A DNA stretch of 64,000 nt from Membranipora membranacea (lineage: Eukaryota > Bryozoa > Gymnolaemata > Cheilostomatida > Membraniporidae): assembly GCA_914767715.1 (NCBI GenBank), contig OU612071.1:5768001-5832000 (forward strand), written 5' to 3'. The notes beneath the pieces were generated by a model that saw nothing but the letters and a program-made list of their open reading frames with translations, was not told the origin of the DNA and did not search any database. Both the position numbers and the translations under genes were made by a program. Below are positions 22,130-34,336 of the stretch, piece after piece (position 1 is the stretch's first letter; each line of letters opens with the position of its first letter).

Positions 22130-23616
22130 TTGTTTGTGCTTATGCATAGTATAACACTTGGCATAACTCTTGATTGGAATAACCCTTTTTGATCTCTTAT
22201 TCTGATCAATTGAGGGATGTGATCCCTGACGCTGAAAATCTATATACTATCTAGTTATACCACTGATCTTTCCTAAAATTGTATTGATGATATAATGGCG
22301 CAAAGTGAGGTTCATGGCAACGTGAGCCCTGCTCATCAATGACCAGCTAACAAGAAGGGTCAATTAGTGGGAGAGAAATTATAGTTGTGTTAAACAATCA
22401 TTTCTTCACAGTTCACTTACTAGCCTGGTAGAATAGTGATAGGCTTAGTTGGGCTTGGTAAGCTAATTTTATCAAAATGTGTGTGTGTGTCTGAATCCTT
22501 CTGCATGTTTTATACTAATATTTGTCCTTCTTAAACGCATTTTGCCCATTGTATGGGCTGAATCAACTTGATCACCACACATAAACCATTGACAATTTTC
22601 TTATGTTTCTTTGCGCAAATTTATACCATATTATTTACTGTTTGTACTGAAATGTAAATCATGGCTTGTCAGAAAATGCGTTTCATGGACATAAATTCTA
22701 GTACAAATGTATTACGTAAAAAAGTGACATTCATATTACAGATATTCACACTAGTTTCCACTATATTATTACTTCCTGTTACTAACCAATCACCACTTCT
22801 ATTGACCGTAACTAAACTTTATGCATACATCTGAGCTTTGTGAAGCTATTAAAGATGTAATCCTTGAACAGAGACTGTTTAAACTTCACCATCATAATCA
22901 TAGTTCACTGTTTTCAGTTCTATAAACATTTCTATATGTTTTCAGCCTATAACCAGTCTTAGACTGTTATATGAACTAAATACTGTTATAATAATCCTTT
23001 TTTCATAACAATTTAATGCTACTACTGTAATTGTTTTTAACAACCTGATAATCGTTTCTCTTACGACTTTTCACTTCATGTTTGCTAGCGGACTGTGATC
23101 ATAGTTCACATCATAATTCAGTATGTTTTATTTTCAATTATCTCAGTATTTGACTGATACGTAAATTAAATACTGTGGTAACTACATTCTATTCATGCAT
23201 TAACTTCCTTCACTATGTTGTATCTGTTATGAAATACTTGTGTACCCATCATTTTTTCCATATTAATAGAGTTCTATCTTTGTTTCTCCGTATTTAATTA
23301 GTAAGTGATACAAAATAAAATCCTTGGATAGTTTATAAATCACATATTTTTATGCCTGGCTGGGAGCCTTGTTTCTAAACAGACTTTTTGACTGGCAGGT
23401 TGCCTTTAGGTGTTATGTGTTCATCCGAACAATTTGGCAACCGGGATCAGGTAAGCCAAGCCCAAGCTGGCTATCCTGATGAAGTTAATTTTCTGTCACT
23501 TGTGTCAAAAGTGGCATGGATATGTTAGGTTGGTAATCTGGAAATTGACAGAATTGTTTTCTTTCAAGACCGGCGTGGTGACCGGATGTAGATTGAAAGA
23601 AAGAATATGTGAGTAG

Positions 23617-23740
23617 CTGTGAACAGCAGTTCTAAGAAAGCCTATCATTGGCTGAGAACAGTAGTTCTAAGAAGCCTATCATTGGCTGAGAACTGTAGTT
23701 CTAAGAAAGCCTATCATTGGCTGAGAACAGTAGTTCTAAG
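23617..23740. repeat. minisatellite, about 36-bp unit, nearly four copies
   Basis: The unit reads GAACAGTAGTTCTAAGAAAG followed by CCTATCATTGGCT. Four consecutive copies differ by single substitutions and one missing base. Confidence 0.85.
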
Positions 23741-24531
23741 TTTTCCTTACCAATAAGTTGTCCTTAGTTGGTTGAGGGAGGGCAACTTTTTATTCAGTTG
23801 ACCTAGGATTATTTGTCTTGTCTTGGGACTGATTGCCAAGACAAGGGAGGTGTTATCAGGGCAGAAAAAAATCTTCTTGTACCAAAAACTTTATTTTTTC
23901 ATGTTTGTCTCTGAATTTCATTGCGCCCACAGCTCTACTAAACTGTAGACGAGAGAGCTTCTGTAGTGACCAGACCCGAAAAAATAAAATTATTTCAAGA
24001 ACTTTTTGTGAAAAAAACTATCTTCACTGGTGTTATGCTTGGTCAAAGAATGTCAATGCACTCACAGCTCTACAAAATGTAGACCACGAGATCCCATCAT
24101 GTATTGACTTCAGAGGTGTGCTGCGGACATGTAAATCATGCCCATTAATGCCGATCCCTAGATCTTGTCCGTCCATGTTTGTCTGTATGGCAGCATTGGG
24201 CATTGTTCCAAGCCCGTTTCTGTCCATCTTTTGATTTTGTCCATCCATTTCCATCCATCGGTCGGGCAACATTGAACAAATTTCTTTGTCAGTTCCTGTC
24301 CTTGTTTTCACGCAGTCTGTCCAATGGCCGTCAATTTTTATTCGATTGGACAAATCTGGTGGGACAATGGGCAATATGGACGGCCACATTTGCCCAACAT
24401 CCCTTAAGACTTGTCCAGCAACACCGATCAAGCTTCAAGAAAGCATGACACGGATAATGTTTTTTAAAAGGTTCACGTATAAGGTCACACACAAATAACT
24501 TTTAACCATCGAGGTCAATTATTATATCATA

Positions 24532-24578
24532 CAGACATGGATGGTCATATTCTGTGAGATTATGACCATCCATGTCTG
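24532..24578. repeat. perfect 17-bp inverted repeat (hairpin)
   Basis: CAGACATGGATGGTCAT pairs without mismatch with ATGACCATCCATGTCTG across a 13-base loop. The GTCCAT word is also frequent in the preceding 400 bases. Confidence 0.8.
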
Positions 24579-25062
24579 AGTCTTTTCAAGCTTTCAAGCT
24601 TTATTTTAGGAGACCGTGTTCTAATTATATTTAATTTCAATTCATTGTCTTTATATACTTTCATAAGAAGGCAACGGCTCCATGTGCAGATTGGGGAATT
24701 AAACAGAGGGAGCTTTGTGATCTAGATGCCTTAGATCAGATCATAAATCTAGGGATTTATAGAGAAAAGGTGATCAGATGAGTCAAAGAGATGTTAAGGT
24801 TGTACTTTTCACCAAGCTCACAAAAGGATGACAGACAATGCACTGTCCTCTGTACTGGATTGGTCTTACCATTGAGCAGAAGAAAATTGTCAGAATTCCA
24901 GGATGTTTACTTTACCTGTGGGCTCATTTTATTATTATTATGTTATGCAGTCTTTTATTACAATAATCTTTTACATCACCCAATGCATACCGTATGCCAC
25001 ATACAGTATAACATACACTCTGTACTTCATATTGTATACTGTAATTAGTAAAATACATAATT

Positions 25063-28000
25063 TTATCTGGTGCATACAGCACATGTAAGCTGTTTATCTT
25101 CATCATAAGGTGGACAGTGACCAGTATCTCCAGACCCGCTGCAGTCTGCCTTAACAAAGTACAAGAGAGCCCCATCATGATTGGCTGACATTCCTGAAAA
25201 AAAAAGATTTAAATATTTTTATAGTTGTGAGTAAAATTTTAATGGACCAAATACTTTGTTATACTCCGCTTTCCAATTAGGAAAAATCTGTTTGGTAAAA
25301 TTAATTATCTGCTTGGATAACATACTTTATCAAGCAAGTTTATGGTTATTATTGAGCCCATTTTTTATATAATACCTTCACAAGGTATCTCGGTTTACAT
25401 AAATAAACACAAAATAGTTAATATTTTCCACTAGCACTAGAATATTTGATATTCAAAGCAAAGTACCCATGTTATGGGGCTCTTCTATTGCTATTTGATG
25501 GATCATTGCTGAAATGAATGAGACCTTGGCCGCTGACTTGGATTGAAATATATTGTTCTGAGTGAACCATTTTGTAACAAATGTTCCAAATGTAAAGATC
25601 AATCAGGCAGCAATTCTGAGGTATCATGAGATTTCAAGAATTTGCTTCTAAATGCTTCACTCCTTCAACCCGTCAGTATTTCAAGAAACTAGCTTGAATG
25701 TGACAATAAGCAAAATCAAGACATGTTTACGGTTGCAAGGTATAATAATTGATTTATTGCGTTCAACTTACCATGTATGTATTCAGGGAAGGCATCCACA
25801 CAGAGATATGTAGAGGGTGTATAACCCATACTGTCTCCATTACTCATCAGATAACCTTTAGTGAAATACAAATACTTAAGTTATGAGAATAGGCGGCAAG
25901 GTTTTCCCTTTTATCTAACTCAAGAGGGCAATTGTTAAAGTTCAGATTACTTGCGGCGTTGATAGAATATCTGTACCTAAGAGCAGTGCCCACTTGCACC
26001 ATGAAATTTGTATATCGACCGACTGATTTGTAATGCTTTTTTACCAGCCATTACCTTCCTCAATAAGAGGATTCTTATGCTGAAACTTGTTCACATGATA
26101 GACCGATGCATCGAAAGTAAAATGCGATACAGAAAAGGGTGTGGCCCATACCACTTTAAAGTGTCTAGGAAAGCAAAAAACAACATCTGTTCAGCTTTGC
26201 CATTGCAACGAACAAAAAAAGTAAATTTTTTGCACAAAGACATTATTGAATGATTTAACCTAATTTAAAGTGCGAAAATCTAGAGTCTACAAGGGTCTAC
26301 AGTATGTTATCTCCCCTGTCCCTGTAAGCTTACAAACCTTCATATGTGACTACGGTCATGGGCGCATGTGTCATTTCTGGATTGAGGAAGATAAAAGTTT
26401 GCCACTATGTATCTCCTAAAGGTGCCATTTTTGTATCAGCACTCAATATGACACCAAATTGTAAGTGACTGTAACATCGACTGCTACATCTCAGAGAATA
26501 ATTATTGATGCAATGAGTAAATATCAGTCGGAGTTATGTTTAGGGGGTTGATCTTATGTACAAAACTTCACTCATCCAGGGTAAAACACAAACCTGAGTA
26601 TTCCTTTGTCCAGCTCGAGGGACAGGAAGTGCGACCAGGGAGCATCATGGTGGCTGATCGGGGAGCATAGCACCGAGCACATGGGACATTCTGCTGATAA
26701 GCTGAGTCAGGGAAAGGTCCTGAAAATTAAAAAAATTCCCTGGAATTTTGATGGTGGTAAACTATCATAAGATGATCAGGTTGTGTAAATTCAAGGTCAT
26801 GTCACATGCCACATCTATGGCCATTGCTCTCCGTTTGTTGGCAGATTGGAGCACGCCTGGACGCCCAGCAGGCTAAACTTCCTAACCCTTGAACTTCAAT
26901 TAGAAACAGGTAAGTGATTTCTTCTTACTGGTCAAGTATCTAAGCACTGCCCCATATTTTGAGGACTTTTTATGATTTAAAAAACTGTTTAAGTCACTAC
27001 TACTTCATTCTACATGTTCAGGCTATATTCAGTGTACCATTCCAAGTTTGAGAAATTGGATAACTGATATCTATGAGCATAATACGATAACATTATTTCA
27101 ATAATATAGATATTCTAATTTGAGACTGATTGCATGTATAGAATTTTTTTTAGGGCGCATTTACTTTTTGATAGGCGAGGCCCTCACTGCAATTCTTTGT
27201 GGGTAATTAGGGTTTATCTTCGCTTTGTAATGTTGCTAGCGATCGCTATAGCTGTCAAATGCCAAGTTCTCAACAGACTTAACATACCTCCGCCGTTAGT
27301 GTATGTCTGGTATTCAGCTCCATATATTCTAGAGTTGTATGTTTTAGTATTGTATCGGCTGTATTGAGGCTGCAGAGGCAGACATTGATGGTTAACTCCG
27401 CCCCCATTATCATACCATGATCCTGCTGTGAATCCTGAAAAAAAAACAGCTTGTAAGTAAAGGTAAACAACTACAATGTGTCTTTCTAGCAGAGAACTGT
27501 AGCTAACCAGTTGAAGGACAGACTCAAACATTCCTCCCACCACCAACAACAGAGGGTACAGTTATTCAACAGCTATCTTATGGGAGAGGAGGGGGTCTGA
27601 CCTTCCTGTCTGTGGGATTGGCTGGCAGGGCCTTGTGGGAGGGTGGTGGGTAGGATGCATTGGTGGTTTGGGTTCCCCTAGTTGCCAGGGCGAACTGGGG
27701 TGGTCTCAGTTTTTTTCAATCTGGTGGTCGCCATTCTAGTCTCAGCTCCCATGCATGGACTAATAGACCACACCGCTGCATCTTCCTTTATAATATTTGA
27801 AATAATTTTATGAATTTGTCATTCAGTTATTGCAGAAACTTAATACAAAACAAAAAAACATAAAAAAAACTCTGCAATGTAAGACTTAAGTATAAGCCCT
27901 GCCTCATGCAGCACCTGCAACAGCATCGTGGTGCTGGTTTTGCCACATCTCAACAAAAAATTCACCAAAGTCTTTAACAGTGCTTATTTGGAAAAGTATC

Positions 28001-31000
28001 AATTTTTGTGATGTTGCTCAATTGATGTCTTGTCTTAACGTACTCTCCAGAGAACAGAATGCATAAAGTTCTCAAAGCCCCTGGATGATTTGATTGTTAC
28101 TGAGAGAACACATTGAAGTTAGGATGAGTATTGTACCATCAGACAGTGTAGTTGTGATTATGGGAGTTGTCTGAGTTTGAGACATAGAAGATTTGTAAGA
28201 GTTGTTGGTTGAAATTGTATTGCAAATTGTGGGTAAAAAAGAGCCAGGGTAAATCGCTCGGGACAAGAATGGGAATTTAACCCGGAACATCACACTTGAA
28301 AGCCAGGGATGGGATCATTTCCGTTAACAAAGCTCCATTTATTTATATCTTTACAAACTTAGAACAATTTTACCAGTGCTATTCAATTAAACTTACCTTC
28401 ATAAATCATACTAGATCTGTATCCACAGGATTTTCTCCCCCACCTTGTGTAAACTGAGCCCGCTGGATTAACTGAAGAACTAGCGTTCACTATCAACAGC
28501 AGAAAATAAGTCAAGATAATTTGTAACTAAAATTCAACATTGATCGGAAAATCGGAATGAGTAACTGCATCTTCATTCATTCATTCTGTTAGTATTGTAG
28601 GTAAAGAGTGGAAAATATTTCAAGAAATGTTGAATGGCGAACTCTCTCAAGAATTATGGAACTAAGGTTTTAGATTTTGTTGGTAGAGTGGTGTAGTTTA
28701 TATTTACCTCTGTTTTTTCTGTGCTGCAAAATAGCAGAGGTGAGCTGCACCTGTCTCTTATCTACTCCTCCTTCAAAGTCTCCACTCTGATCGAAATGTA
28801 AAACAATAATAGTGGTAGATCTCAACAACTAATTCCTATTGTCTACAAGATGATATCAAACTTTGTCTCAGGATGTTTTGAGTGGTAAATGAACCATATA
28901 GCATACACACTTACTCAGAATTATAATACAAACAAAAGTCATATTTTTATATATTTGAGTTAAGATGAAGAGCACCACATGGGCTGATCTACTTAAAGTA
29001 CCTGATTCATATCTACCAAATACTATAATATACTATAATAATAATAATACTATAAAAGAACACTACTCTGTCAAATATTATGCAATTGAGTTAAGTTTAG
29101 GATCTAATCCACATTAAAATAAATTCAGTATTCTAAAGCACATCATTAACAAGCCAAAATGATCGATTCACAGGCTGAAATGAGTGTGCTTTGTAATGAC
29201 ATTCATTTGACTCTTATTTGACTCTATTAGAAGTATCAACCATTTAGGACAGTGTAGGGGGGGGGGGGTTTAACAGCATGTCATTTTCCATACTAAACAT
29301 AAACATACCTCATCCGACTTTATATGTGACTGACTTTGAAGCTCTTCAATTCTCTTGGACATCTGTGACACTTGTCCTTGGAGTGACCTTATCATCTGCA
29401 AACAGCAGATAACTTGAGTATTCAAATTTCATGGTGATTCACACGGAAAGTTGCAAGTTTAGAGCAGATCAGCCGCCCAACTTAATCAACTTCACACAAT
29501 CAGCTGATGAAGTGTATTATCATCATGATCATTTTGACATCTGTTTACTCCCACATGTTATGTCATGCAATAGTCAGTGGTGGATATAAATATTAGATTG
29601 CAAGGGGGGGGGGGGTTATTAAGGGACAGTTTTCTCTAGCTACACTTGAGGAGCTTACCTATTATAAGGTTTGTTGTTATGTTGTTGTAAATGTACCTTG
29701 CAGATGGACCTCAGAGTTGTCTTCTCTGTTCATACTTCTAGTCTTGGGAGCTACCCCAATTCTACCCTGACCTTAATATAGATGAGACTGGATTAACATA
29801 TGACATTGAAAAGAGTATATATACATTTGTCACATGTCTAATGATGGTAAGTTGACTACTTTGTTGCTAGCCATTTTGTATAGAACACAACTTCAAACAC
29901 GAGTCTAGCCTAGGGCAATTGTGAGGTGATATGAATGACATCATGCCTGATTGTGATTATCTTCTCTTGGCCACATCAGATTAATAATAATAACAGACTG
30001 AATGCTTGGATATATTATCCACCTTTTGAATATGTAGCGAGATTGTAGCCGATGTCCTTTCTCTCAAATTTTACAAAGCTCGGACAATTATCCCTGGTGT
30101 GTCCTCGAATATTGAAACATTGAAAAATAATATTTTATTAGCACAAGGAATTTATAAGCAACAATTTTATTTCTCTTACGTTTATTGGTATCATAAACGT
30201 TTTTAAGGAAGAAATATGCTTTTCATTATGTGCGAAAAGAAAGTAGGAAAAAAACAACAATGATTAATTAAAATTGATATAATGAATTGGATCAATTAAA
30301 TTAATTAATGGATGGGGGGACAGGTTCCTTTGAGATGCAAGGATACCTCCTTGTTCATAAAAAATTCTGGAAATGTACTCAACTCAAGTCATGCGATTTT
30401 TTCCTTTTATGTATATACATCGATAAGGGAGAATGGAAGGGGAGGAGCCTGCGCTCGATAGGCCAGGCCTCTTTTAATAATGTCATCTTACTTTCGTTTT
30501 GGAGTTATGCCCTCAACACAAAACCATTTTAGTGAATGGAAAAGTGTGGGTTGATAACTTTTTCAGTCACAAGTGTAAAGCAGAGGCCACATGATCGTGC
30601 AAATTTCCACTAATTCTTGCAAATTAAATTTTGTACGAATATTAGCCTGCCACACATGATTGTCATTTCCCAAATTCGTACTAATGATTCATGGGTGTAA
30701 TCCTACTGTAATCCCCTGCAGCCAATTTTAACCATGGTCTACAGTGATAAATAAAAAATTAAACCAAAGCTGTTTCTTCTTGTTTATTATGCCAACCAGT
30801 CCAGTGATTCAGCTTCTGGATATGCTTAGGCTCAACTATCTCCTCATATTTATTCAATTTGATACCCCATTAGTCATTGTATCCCTTCTCCCTCTTGCTC
30901 CAGGTCCAAATCAATGAGAAGCCCCACATATTGATCAACCATTCCATCTTTTTAACCAAAGTTGTTTACATAGATAAGGCCTTGACTTATCAATCAAAAC

Positions 31001-33090
31001 GAGACAGGAAATCAATCAAACCTGACAGCCAATCAGATAACATTTCGTGAAAATTTACACGATTTGGATTCGTGCATCGTGAATATCAAACATTTCACGA
31101 ATTCGTGGAAATACCTATTCGTACGAAATTATTCGTGAATAATTTATACGAATCGTGAGAAAACAGCCTTGTGTGGCCTTAGCTTTAGACTTTTCAGTGA
31201 AAAGTTAATATATAAAATGTCATTATTGGTGTTGAGATAACCCCTACACAAATGAAGCAATGTGATAGATTTTTTCACTTTCTTACCAATCTATCTAAAA
31301 AATATACAGCCTTATCAGCCGAGACCATTCAGGGCATTTGAATAAATTGTCTTATCAGGTTTTTTTTTATGATTGATGTATATAATCAAATGGAGCTTGA
31401 AATTTGGTCATAGAAGGCCCAGTCAATGTAAAGCGATCACCCAGCAATGACAAAACCAAACAGGTGTTGTAATCAGATCCTATACGATGATAAGCCAACA
31501 CAACAATGAAAGTTCATCCAAGGTCATAGTATAACAATAACTATATTATACACAGGCCTTTATGGGTGTCCTTTCTAAACCATGATGTTGAAAAAAGATC
31601 AAAATCAAAATATCATGGGGCTCGGACAAGACTGTTTTAAAGATGTGAGTCTGCCAACATACAGGTTGACATAGCATTCAGTTTGACAAACCTCAATCTC
31701 TTTTTATTGTGATGTTATATGAGGCCTACAATGAGAAATCTTAAAAGAATTTGATGAATCACACATGTTTTTGAATAATATACAGCAGAGCTCAACTCCA
31801 CATGTTATTTGCTGAGAATCACCAGAATGACATAGCTTGGTAAGATAGTATACACAACAATATAATATGGTTGAATTAACAAGCCATTCTGCGCATGCTC
31901 AGCTCTGGGCATGAGCTGATATCCGCAAAATTGAGTCTCAGAATTCTGAAGCCATCTGATTGGCTACCTGCTCTGGTGGCACAATCCCCAATGTGTGCGG
32001 AATTGTTAGCAAGAGTTATCTTCTATTGTCATTCTTAGCCGAATTTGATTGGTAGTTCATGCAGCATCTCATTCTCCCTGACCACAATTTCAATCAGAAC
32101 CCAAACTTATTTCATTGTTTTTGCACATGTGCAAATTAAACTCACGCATGATGAATACTTAGCCTTAAAAACATCTCCTTTGTGGTAATGATAGCCTAGT
32201 TTATCAGTGATCTACATGCCCGGTCAGATCACGAGAGTCAGTATGTTAACAAACCTCTATAGACTCTCCACCAAGTATACTCAGGTTATGTAAGTTGAAT
32301 TGTATTCTGTTGTCCTCTGCTGCTGTGAGTATACATATTGGCTGAATTTGTCATCGCCCCTTGAGGTGTTCAACATACCTACCAGAATATGGCGCCAGTG
32401 CGCTTAAGGCACTTTTATTTCTCAGTCTTCGGACAGAGACAAAAAACTTGCAATTTTAACCCACATATTTTAACCCACCTCAGCCATGTACCATTGCCAT
32501 GATTGAAGTATAGGAACGTACAGTGTCATTATTCATCAGTATAAACCTAAACAGGTCATTCTCTTCTTGAATTCTTCGGTTGATGCTGGATATGTCACAC
32601 ACAACTGCTGGATCTATTCATTAAAGGAAAATAAGATGTAATAATATTACCAAGCAATGCCTCAAATATCTGAACTAAGCAATAAAAAAAAACTAGAAGA
32701 GTGAGTAGTAGAGATAATCTTTGAAATCCCGACCGGTTTGGTATGACTGATTCCAACGTATGAAAAAAACTGGAGTTTTTAAACTAGAACTTGAACATAG
32801 AATGTTGCGATGCAATACCTAGGGTAAACGGCAGGAGTCGAGGGCGGTTTACAGCTGACAAAATAAGTATCGCTCCTAGATATTATGAGAGCACCAACGA
32901 AGTTGGATTAAATAAGGAACATGTTGACTTGGACCCTGCAATCGGCATGTTCTCGGCGGTAACTAGTCGAGTCGATTTTCTTTTGTAATGCCTTCAACTT
33001 GTTGAGCGAATAGGTAAAGATGTTATCCTCAGCATCATCCTCATCAGGATCATTACTGGTAATGAGTTTTCGCTTCTTGCCTTCGTTCAT
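25063..33090 (-). CDS. collagen-C4-like gene A (coiled coil plus C4 domain)
   Basis: Exons on the minus strand: 32522-32613, 29309-29395, 28708-28786, 28397-28489, 27288-27434, 26594-26719, 25772-25855, 25063-25193, plus a tentative first exon 32964-33090 (ATG at 33090, weak donor GTTACC). Phases agree throughout and give 321 residues. The second half matches the non-collagenous domain of short-chain collagen C4: VYTRWGRKSC, GGGVNHQCLPLQP, YGAEYQTY, LPGRTSCPSSWTKEYSG, YLCVDAFPEYIHG and the ending HCPPYDEDKQLTCAVCTR. The first half is a heptad-like coil (IRSLQGQVSQMSKRIEELQ). No Gly-X-Y repeat, signal peptide or membrane segment is visible, although this cysteine-rich domain is normally extracellular, so the N-terminus may be incomplete. 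Gene B is a paralogue. Confidence 0.75.
30585..31178. mobile_element. possible MITE with GGCCACA ends
   Basis: The 7-base ends GGCCACA and TGTGGCC are inverted, and the interior is full of related words: TTCGTACGAAT-like palindromes, ATTCGTG and ACGAATC. An internal direct repeat (GGCCACATGAT at 30585, GCCACACATGAT at 30650) is also present. No clear target-site duplication was found, so this is tentative. Confidence 0.35.
31408..31475. repeat. dispersed repeat, copy 2
   Basis: See 10805-10870. The two copies share AAGGCC-AGTCAATGTAAAG and the following bases with a few substitutions. Confidence 0.55.
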
Positions 33091-34336
33091 TTTGGGTGAA
33101 AATCACCCAGATTTTTTGTCAATTTGTCTGGAGCTCAGATTTTTTTCAAGAATTCAACAATCCTCTTTATTATGCTAAATTGACAGAAGTTAATAGTTAT
33201 ATCTAGTAATATTTTTAATTTTTGTCAAACAAAAAAGGCAAGAAGTAATTTGATCTAAACAAAAGAGGACTTGAGAAGGACTAATAATACTCAATATTCA
33301 GTGCTCTAGCTTAGAATTGAGAAGCAAATTATTAATGCCAATATCAATATCAATTGAAATGAACATGATACTGTGTCAAATTAAAGTTCAGGCACAAAAT
33401 CTGCACTCACACATCAATTGAGTAATCTTCACAGTTCTCGCCACAAATCTATATGAGGAAGTCTAGCTCATCTAAAAAAAATCACGGTCGAAGGTGCCTC
33501 ACAAGACACATTATGTGAAAGAGCAAAAAGTCAATAGTCAGAAACAGCATATCTACTATAAGAAAGGTGGGTGCAGCAGCATTCACTGATCGATGTCTGA
33601 AGTTGATTATGATCTCTGATGACAATGTTGAGCGGATCAGGTTTAGAACAACTTCAACTGTTGGTCAGAGCGTACTCAGTCAGTTTTTATCTTTGTGTTG
33701 ATCTGTTTATTTTCCATGTTATCAAACTGCTTACAATGCTAACAAATGAATAAATGAAGAAATATGAACATGTCATATTACTAACCAACACTGATAGTTA
33801 AATTGTTGATAAGTTCTTACATTACTGGAGAACAGATTTTCGTTCTTAATTTCAAACTGGCGGAATTATGCAGTAACTGATGAGATACGGAGAGGCTGTA
33901 TGTACAGCAGTTTATAGTGACAATTGTTATTTCATACGCAATGCAAGAACTCATTGTTTTCTGAAGATTTAAAGGTCCTGGTCTAATAAAGAGCACTGTG
34001 GCAAACTTTTAAATATCCTAAGCACGCACTGTAACTAATAGTTTTATATGAATGAAATTTATTCATGACTTTCACTCACCACTGAACATGTCTTATTTTT
34101 TTTGAAAGCTCTATGAATTATAAGTATGTTTGAATGCTCTAATTTCGAAGAATTACCACAAATGCACAGGTCCTTCCAGAGCTTAAGAAGATAGATTTGT
34201 AACTCGGCAAACATTTTTTTGTCCAACTTAAGAAGGATGGGGAGATTACCACCATGGCCATCGATATAGAATTTGAAATTCTGAGATGCTTTTTGAAGAA
34301 GAAGATGAAGATTTTAATAGCTGAAGCTAACTTTAC

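Larger units (their letters stand above)
21866..25062. other. intergenic region, no gene seen
   Basis: This AT-rich stretch separates the + strand gene from the convergent minus-strand collagen-like gene. It holds a minisatellite (23617-23740), a possible LTR border near 23.4 kb, a repeated CACAGCTCTAC word (23929 and 24063) and a long hairpin (24532-24578). Open frames here show no splice or domain support. Confidence 0.5.
29396..32521 (-). other. 3.1-kb intron of collagen-C4-like gene A
   Basis: No coding exon is seen. It holds a possible MITE (30585-31178) and copy 2 of a dispersed repeat (31408-31475). The open frame 30308-30532 on the + strand has no support. A run of 12 G lies at about 29604. 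Confidence 0.5.

Noticed and set aside
29259-29269. Long G run as regulatory quadruplex
   Set aside because: Single homopolymers of 11-13 G or C occur at several places here (5071, 29259, 29604) and look like simple repeats.
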